DNA of 64,000 bases. Origin: Streptomyces sp. CB01580. GTDB lineage: Bacteria; Actinomycetota; Actinomycetes; Streptomycetales; Streptomycetaceae. Within the stretch, counting starts at the first letter, position 1, and every line of letters starts with the position of its first letter. Made by a program: the position numbers and the translations under genes. A model generated the notes under the pieces. It was not told the origin of the DNA. It did not search any database and saw only the letters and a list, made by a program, of their open reading frames with translations. Location: the NCBI RefSeq assembly GCF_001905795.1, contig NZ_LIXJ01000003.1:1-64000 (forward strand), read 5' to 3'. Of the stretch, positions 57,261-64,000 are shown in pieces.

Positions 57261-58478
57261 TCAGGAGCGGCCGCGGCCCGAGGTTTCCGCCTCCAGGGCG
57301 CGGCGCGTGTGGGGTCCGTACACGCCGGGCGGGTCACCCTGGATGAACTTGTACGACTGATAGACGCTCACGGCGTGCTCGACCGTCGCCGTGTAGTCGC
57401 CGTCGTCCTGCCCGTGGAACAGCCAGATCTCTTCCAGTCGTCTCTGCAACTCGGCCACCGCCGGTCCCTGGTCGCCGGGGCGCAGTGTGGGCCCGGTCAG
57501 CGACGCGGGCGGTGCGGCCGAGGTCGGGCGGCTCGTCTGCGGTGCCGTCGCCGACGGCGAGACGGTGTCCGGCGGTGTGGTCGTGGCGGATGCGGATGTG
57601 GAGGGGGATGGGGAAGTGCCCGTCGAGGAGGACGCGGACGGCGATGTGGAGGCGTACCCGGACGAAGGGGGCGACGCGGAGGCCGAAGCGGACTCCTTCG
57701 CCGTCGCGCTCGCTTCGGGGGTGCTGAGCGGCAGGTCGGGCAGGGCCATTTCCCGGTCGGCGGGCCTGTCGTCGCTCGATTCGAAGAGGCCGCTCGCGAA
57801 CACGGCGGTGCCCACCACGGCGAGCGCCGCCGCTCCTGCGGCGAACGCGGCGAGAGGGCTGCGGCGACGTGGCCGATCGGACGCGCCGGCGGGCGCGGTG
57901 GCGGATGCCCGGGGTATGAGGACCGTGGCGTCGTCGACCGGATCTGTGACGGTCTGCGGCGGCGGACTGCCGAACTGCGCGGGATCGCCGAACTGTCCCG
58001 GGCCGCCTGGACGCCCCGAACCATCGCGATGCCCCGGACCGCCGACCTGCGCCGGGCCGCCCGGTTGTCCCGGGCCTGCCGGGCCGCCGGGACTTGTCAC
58101 GCCGCCGGGGCCTGGCGGGCCGAGGAGGAGCGGCATGGTCGTGTCCGCGTCCTCGGCGGGGTGGTCGTGTGGCCGCCCGGGGTGCGGGAGCCGAGCGTCT
58201 TCGGCCTCCGGTGCCACGTCGCCCCGCAGCTTGACGTACGGCCGGACGCGCAGCGGATCGAAGTCCTCCGCGGCCGCGACCTCCACCCTGTCGGCCGCCG
58301 ACCGCTCGGCCCGTCGCCGCTCGGCGGCCTCCTGCCCCTCGCCGGGCCGTCGTGCGGCGCCTCCCCCGCATGCGCAGACCGGGCCGGTGCCCAGGCCGCC
58401 GTTCCCGCCCGGAACCCCGCCTTCGCTCGTTGGCGTGAACATGCGCATACCGCACTCCGGGCACATATGTCCGGTCAT
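57261..58478 (-). CDS. Zinc-ribbon membrane protein with peptidoglycan-binding domain
   Basis: The 405-aa protein begins MTGHMCPECGMRMF, a zinc-ribbon-like CPEC partnered with CACGG (about 36-40). A Pro/Gly-rich stretch (125-180) precedes a single membrane helix (about 207-229), a Ser/Thr/Pro-rich extracellular stalk (245-335) and a C-terminal peptidoglycan-binding domain (about 338-395; GDQGPAVAELQRRLEEIWLF). It likely spans the membrane and contacts the wall. ATG 58478 is chosen because the zinc motif follows directly. It is native chromosome flanking the prophage. Confidence 0.8.
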   Translation of the reverse strand: MTGHMCPECGMRMFTPTSEGGVPGGNGGLGTGPVCACGGGAARRPGEGQEAAERRRAERSAADRVEVAAAEDFDPLRVRPYVKLRGDVAPEAEDARLPHPGRPHDHPAEDADTTMPLLLGPPGPGGVTSPGGPAGPGQPGGPAQVGGPGHRDGSGRPGGPGQFGDPAQFGSPPPQTVTDPVDDATVLIPRASATAPAGASDRPRRRSPLAAFAAGAAALAVVGTAVFASGLFESSDDRPADREMALPDLPLSTPEASATAKESASASASPPSSGYASTSPSASSSTGTSPSPSTSASATTTPPDTVSPSATAPQTSRPTSAAPPASLTGPTLRPGDQGPAVAELQRRLEEIWLFHGQDDGDYTATVEHAVSVYQSYKFIQGDPPGVYGPHTRRALEAETSGRGRS

Positions 58479-58633
58479 GGTGGACCCCTCCCCTTTGAAC
58501 TGCCTGCGATTATGCAGCCCGGCACCGGAACGCCCAATGTCGTCCGAAACGCGGTCAACCGGTGCGCGTCCGCTCGGTTCCCGGAGGGCTCGGCAGGCCA
58601 TAACCACATGAAACGTCCAGGATGGGGATGTAG

Positions 58634-60934
<2,301 letters not shown>

Positions 60935-60948
60935 GTGCCCGTCCCTCG

Positions 60949-60990
60949 GAGTCGGACAACCCCTGGCCGGAGTCGGACAACCCCTGGCCG
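60949..60990. repeat. 21-bp direct repeat
   Basis: GAGTCGGACAACCCCTGGCC occurs twice in tandem just after the exporter stop, followed by degenerate copies to 61030. It encodes nothing evident. Confidence 0.7.
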
Positions 60991-61039
60991 GAATCGGAGC
61001 ACCCTCGACCGGAGGCGGAGCGCCCGGCTCCGGAGGCGG

Positions 61040-61534
61040 CTACCCGACCGTCTTGGCGAACCAGTGTTCCGCGTACAGCCCCTGGTTGAACGCCGGGACC
61101 TCCCGGTACCCGTGCTTGGCGTACAGTCCTCGCGCCTCGACCAGGTCGTGGCGGGTGTCCAGCCGGATCGTGCGCATGCCGAAGGCACGCGCCGCGTGCT
61201 CGGCGGCGGCCAGGAGCAGCCCGCCGCCGCCCGTGCCGCGGTACTCGGGGCGCACGAACACCCGGGTCAGCTCCGCGATCCCCGCGTCCGCGTCCGCCAC
61301 CAGCAGGCCGACGCAGGCCGCGGCCCTCCCCTCGAACCGGCCGACGACGAACTGTCCGGTCGGTGGCACCAGCCGGACGGCCCCGTCGTCGGTGAGCCCC
61401 GCGTCGATCTCCTCGGCGGTCGCGGGCCGTCCCCAGTACCGGCCCGCGACCTCGCCGTAGTAGTCGCGACGCAGCACAGACGCGTCCGGGGAGTCGACAG
61501 GTTCGTGGGCCATGGTCCAGGTCATGCCGGTCAT
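61040..61534 (-). CDS. GNAT-family N-acetyltransferase
   Basis: The 164-aa enzyme has the GNAT acetyl-CoA motif A IAELTRVFVRPEYRGTGGGG (about 90-110; R/Q-x-x-G-x-G/A form) and motif B in LYAKHGYREVPAFN. It transfers acetyl from acetyl-CoA to an unknown amine. Start ATG 61534 is chosen; ATG 61525 or 61513 are alternatives. It is convergent with the exporter. Confidence 0.85.
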   Translation of the reverse strand: MTGMTWTMAHEPVDSPDASVLRRDYYGEVAGRYWGRPATAEEIDAGLTDDGAVRLVPPTGQFVVGRFEGRAAACVGLLVADADAGIAELTRVFVRPEYRGTGGGGLLLAAAEHAARAFGMRTIRLDTRHDLVEARGLYAKHGYREVPAFNQGLYAEHWFAKTVG

Positions 61535-61677
61535 TGTGGCCGGGGCACGAACGCGAGATCGAACGGATTGATCCGCTCGATCGGCGCACGTACGAGAACG
61601 TATGGCGATGGGCGGGAGGCGGATGGGGATGGGCGGGGCGAACGGGCCCCGGACGGGCGGGGCCCACGGCGGTCCGC

Positions 61678-62868
61678 TCAGCACGTCGGTGTGACCGAGG
61701 CCGTGACCGGCGCCGTGGGTGTCCCCGGCCGCTTCCGGCGCCGCCCCCTCCACACCAGCGCGACGACGATCAGCAGCGCGGCTCCCAGGACCGACAGCAA
61801 CCAGGCCGGGATCCCGCCCACGGTCAGCAGCTCGTCCCGGTACACCAGGGTCCGGTACGGGGTGTCGGTGTCGGCCGCCCTCAGCTCGTGATCGCCGTCG
61901 ATCCGCTCCGGACGCGGGAACCACTGCTCGATCGCGGTGACGAACACGGGCTTGCCGCCGGTCATCGCCGACAGCGCCTCGGCCCCGTCCCGTGCCGAAC
62001 CTCCCTGCGTCGCTGCGTCCTGCGCCGTCCCGTCGAGGCCGGGATCGATCCGGCCCGCGTACGTCACGCGCGGCGCGGCACCGCCGATCGCGTCGCGCGG
62101 CTCCATGCGGTGCGCCGCCAGGACGTACAGGGCGAGCCGCTGCGGGGTCGAGGCGAGCTGCGACAGCCGCATGGGGTAGACCGGCCGCTCGCTGGCGAAG
62201 CGCAGCCGCAGCGGATCCAGGTCGCCACGCAGCGGGTCGTTCCCGTCCCGTGGGGCGAGGCGGATCGCGACGTACTCCCACTTCTGGTCGACGTAGGGCT
62301 TCAGCGCCGTCGCCAGGCGGTCGGGCAGCTCGAAGCCGTTGTCGTCCAGCCAGTCCCGGAGTGCCTCCGGGTCGGTCGCGGCCAGTCGTGCCACGTCGAA
62401 GGGGCCGAGCCGCTCGCGGCCGACGACCTGTACCGGCGGGGCGGCGGCCGACGGGCGGCCCGCCCCGTCCGCGATGCTTCCCGGGCCGGTGAACGGCCAG
62501 TCGCGGGAGCGCGGCCAGAAGTAGTGCCGGGACGTCGGTACGGGCGCGGTGAGGGTGTCCAGCTCGGAGAAGAGCGACGGATCACCGAGCTCCACGTCGG
62601 CCCGGTGCGGCACCGGCATGATCCAGGCCGCCTCCGGCGCGTTGCCACGGACCGTGAGGCGCATGACGATCTCTTCCTCACGGCCGTCCCAGGCCACCAC
62701 CGACGTCTCCCGGTCGACGGCGACCTCGGTCGCCCTGCTCGGGACCATCGCCCCGCAGCCGCACGCGTACGCCGGGCTGATCAGCGATCCCAGCTGCGTC
62801 GACACCAGCAGCAATGCCAGGGACAGCGCGCGCACCACCCACGCCCGGCCCAGCCATCCACGCCCCAT
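61678..62868 (-). CDS. DUF2330-domain membrane-anchored secreted protein
   Basis: The 396-aa protein has a signal peptide (about 1-35, ending AYA before CGCGAMV), an extracellular DUF2330 domain (about 36-350; AAWIMPVPHRADVELGDPSL, FSELDTL) and a C-terminal membrane helix (about 352-375; IPAWLLSVLGAALLIVVALV) with a basic tail. DUF2330 proteins are found in actinobacteria and other phyla with no defined function. ATG 62868 follows AGGAAGAC. Confidence 0.85.
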   Translation of the reverse strand: MGRGWLGRAWVVRALSLALLLVSTQLGSLISPAYACGCGAMVPSRATEVAVDRETSVVAWDGREEEIVMRLTVRGNAPEAAWIMPVPHRADVELGDPSLFSELDTLTAPVPTSRHYFWPRSRDWPFTGPGSIADGAGRPSAAAPPVQVVGRERLGPFDVARLAATDPEALRDWLDDNGFELPDRLATALKPYVDQKWEYVAIRLAPRDGNDPLRGDLDPLRLRFASERPVYPMRLSQLASTPQRLALYVLAAHRMEPRDAIGGAAPRVTYAGRIDPGLDGTAQDAATQGGSARDGAEALSAMTGGKPVFVTAIEQWFPRPERIDGDHELRAADTDTPYRTLVYRDELLTVGGIPAWLLSVLGAALLIVVALVWRGRRRKRPGTPTAPVTASVTPTC

Positions 62869-62982
62869 CCGTCTTCCTCCCCCGTGATCAACGAACCGTG
62901 ATCGACGAACAAGGGGGAGGACGTGGGAGCGACGGGCCCGGTTCCGGGTTCCGACACCGCCGACCACCGACGGGCGACGGCC

Positions 62983-63122
62983 GGTGACCGACGGCCGGTG
63001 ACCGACAGCCGGTGACCGACAGCCGGTGACCGACAGCCGGTGACCGACAGCCGGTGACCGACAGCCGGTGACCGACAGCCGGTGACCGACAGCCGGTGAC
63101 CGACGGCTGGTCATCGACGGCC
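62983..63122. repeat. 14-bp minisatellite upstream of the DUF2330 gene
   Basis: GGTGACCGACAGCC recurs about nine times at exact 14-bp intervals, the outer copies slightly diverged (GACGG). It lies about 115 bp upstream of the DUF2330 start. Copy number is likely to vary between strains. Confidence 0.9.
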
Positions 63123-63315
63123 GAGGGGTCCGTCACCGGTCACCGTGCTCAGGTCTCGTCGCGAGCGGTGACTCGGTCATCCTTTCGGAAAAAGGCCGGA
63201 TGACAGCCAGGCAACGAGGGGGTTGATTGGGTCTTCCTCATGGTGCAATGCGAAGGTTTCACGGCGCGCCCATGTCGAGGGACGGGCGCGAGAACGGCGG
63301 GAGGGTCGGCGCAGC

Positions 63316-64000
63316 GTGGCGAATGCGGAACACAGTGTGCGCTCGGATGCGGCGACCGGGACGGGGACAGGCGCTGTCCGGGTCCTGCTCTGGCTGGTCG
63401 TGGCCGCGTTGGCGGTGCGGCAGGTGGCGGCGGTGCTGCGGCGTCCGCCGGGCGAGCGGCTCGCCGATCTGGAGACCTGGATAGGCGACAACGGCGTCCT
63501 GCACGTGACGGGCTCGCTCTACGACAGTGACCGGTTCACCGGCACCCCGTTCGCCGGGCTGGTCCTGAAGCCGCTGACCCGGGCGGCGGAGCAGAGCCTG
63601 GGGGTCGTCTGGACCTTCGGCTCCCTGCTGCTCGTCGTCGCCCTGGGGGTCGTGGCGGCGCGTGCGCTGCCGGGCCCGGTCGCGCGCCGTACCTCGCTGC
63701 TGGCCGCGCCGGTGGCGATCAGCCTGCTGATGCTGTCCCTGCCGGTCCGTAACGCGTTCCACCTGGGGCAGACGAGCATCATCCCGGTGCTCCTGGTGCT
63801 GCTGGCCTGTTTCGCGGTCCGCGGGGAACGCGCCTCGGGCCTCCTGATCGGTGTCGCGGCCGCGCTCCAGCCGACCGTCCTGCTCTTCGCGGTCCTGCTC
63901 CTGTTCACCGGACGCCGGAGGGCGGCGGTGACCGGCGGGGTCACGTTCGCCGCCTGCACGGCGCTGGCCTGGGCGGCGATGCCGCACGACTCGTGGACGT
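63316..64000 (+). CDS. GT87/DUF2029-like membrane glycosyltransferase, C-terminus outside window
   Basis: The frame runs from GTG 63316 to the window end (228 codons). It encodes an N-terminal helix (VLLWLVVAALAVRQVAAVLR), an extracellular loop with an acidic pair (LADLETWIGDNGVLHVTGSL, YDSDRFTGTPF) and at least four further helices (PVRNAFHLGQTSIIPVLLVL). This resembles GT87 mannosyl/arabinosyltransferases using polyprenyl-phosphate sugars. GGGAGGG lies about 11 nt upstream of the GTG. Confidence 0.75.
   Translation, partial: MANAEHSVRSDAATGTGTGAVRVLLWLVVAALAVRQVAAVLRRPPGERLADLETWIGDNGVLHVTGSLYDSDRFTGTPFAGLVLKPLTRAAEQSLGVVWTFGSLLLVVALGVVAARALPGPVARRTSLLAAPVAISLLMLSLPVRNAFHLGQTSIIPVLLVLLACFAVRGERASGLLIGVAAALQPTVLLFAVLLLFTGRRRAAVTGGVTFAACTALAWAAMPHDSWT

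Overview
The window is high-GC actinobacterial DNA (GTG starts, dense operons, GntR/XRE/TetR regulators, secreted HNH nuclease, GYD, DUF2277, DoxX and DUF2330 genes) and is best explained as Streptomyces chromosome carrying two integrated elements and a patch of small transposable debris.

Region 1 (1-3,870) looks like the end of an integrative conjugative element. It holds a membrane protein cut by the window edge, a DUF5919 XRE-type regulator, a Nudix hydrolase, an HD-domain protein and a GntR regulator, and it ends in a 45-nt 3' fragment of a tRNA, the usual att scar of such elements. Region 2 (3,980-8,330) is eroded: a GYD protein, a frameshifted recombinase pseudogene, an orphan phage amidase and four palindromic MITE-like elements. 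One MITE is nested inside another, and two copies bracket a TetR gene. Region 3 (8,368-18,790) is ordinary chromosome: serine hydrolase, PAP2 phosphatase, a two-component system, small membrane proteins, secreted HNH nuclease, a truncated fetB and a HAD phosphatase.

Region 4 (about 18,826-57,148; 38.3 kb between matched att cores) is a complete-looking siphovirus prophage integrated by a large serine integrase (55,364-57,004). From right to left: integrase, CI-like repressor and divergent small XRE protein; an early operon (ERF annealing protein, replication-type protein, HNH, SSB, many small proteins); possible morons (a secreted protein on the opposite strand and a lipoprotein); then the late operon (small and large terminase, portal, minor capsid protein, Rmf/CrpP-like protein, scaffold, major capsid, head fibre, connectors, major tail protein, frameshifted tail chaperones, tape measure, tail proteins, endolysin, holins). 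Between the lysis genes and attL lies cargo that is not phage core: a cas-less mini-CRISPR array with type I-E-like repeats (three good repeats, one degenerate terminal repeat, three 32-nt spacers), an XRE-TPR regulator, four tiny overlapping genes (three Cys-rich), and a Nudix-hemC pair in which hemC encodes a divergent hydroxymethylbilane synthase.

Region 5 (57,261-64,000) is chromosome again: a zinc-ribbon/peptidoglycan-binding membrane protein, an MFS exporter fused to a MarR-like domain, a GNAT acetyltransferase, a DUF2330 protein, a 14-bp minisatellite and the start of a GT87-like membrane glycosyltransferase.

The most interesting element is the mini-CRISPR array in the prophage. It has no cas genes in the window, is bounded by hairpins, and reads as a device that could borrow host type I-E Cas proteins, for instance to exclude rival phages. 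The phage-located Nudix-hemC pair is the second candidate.
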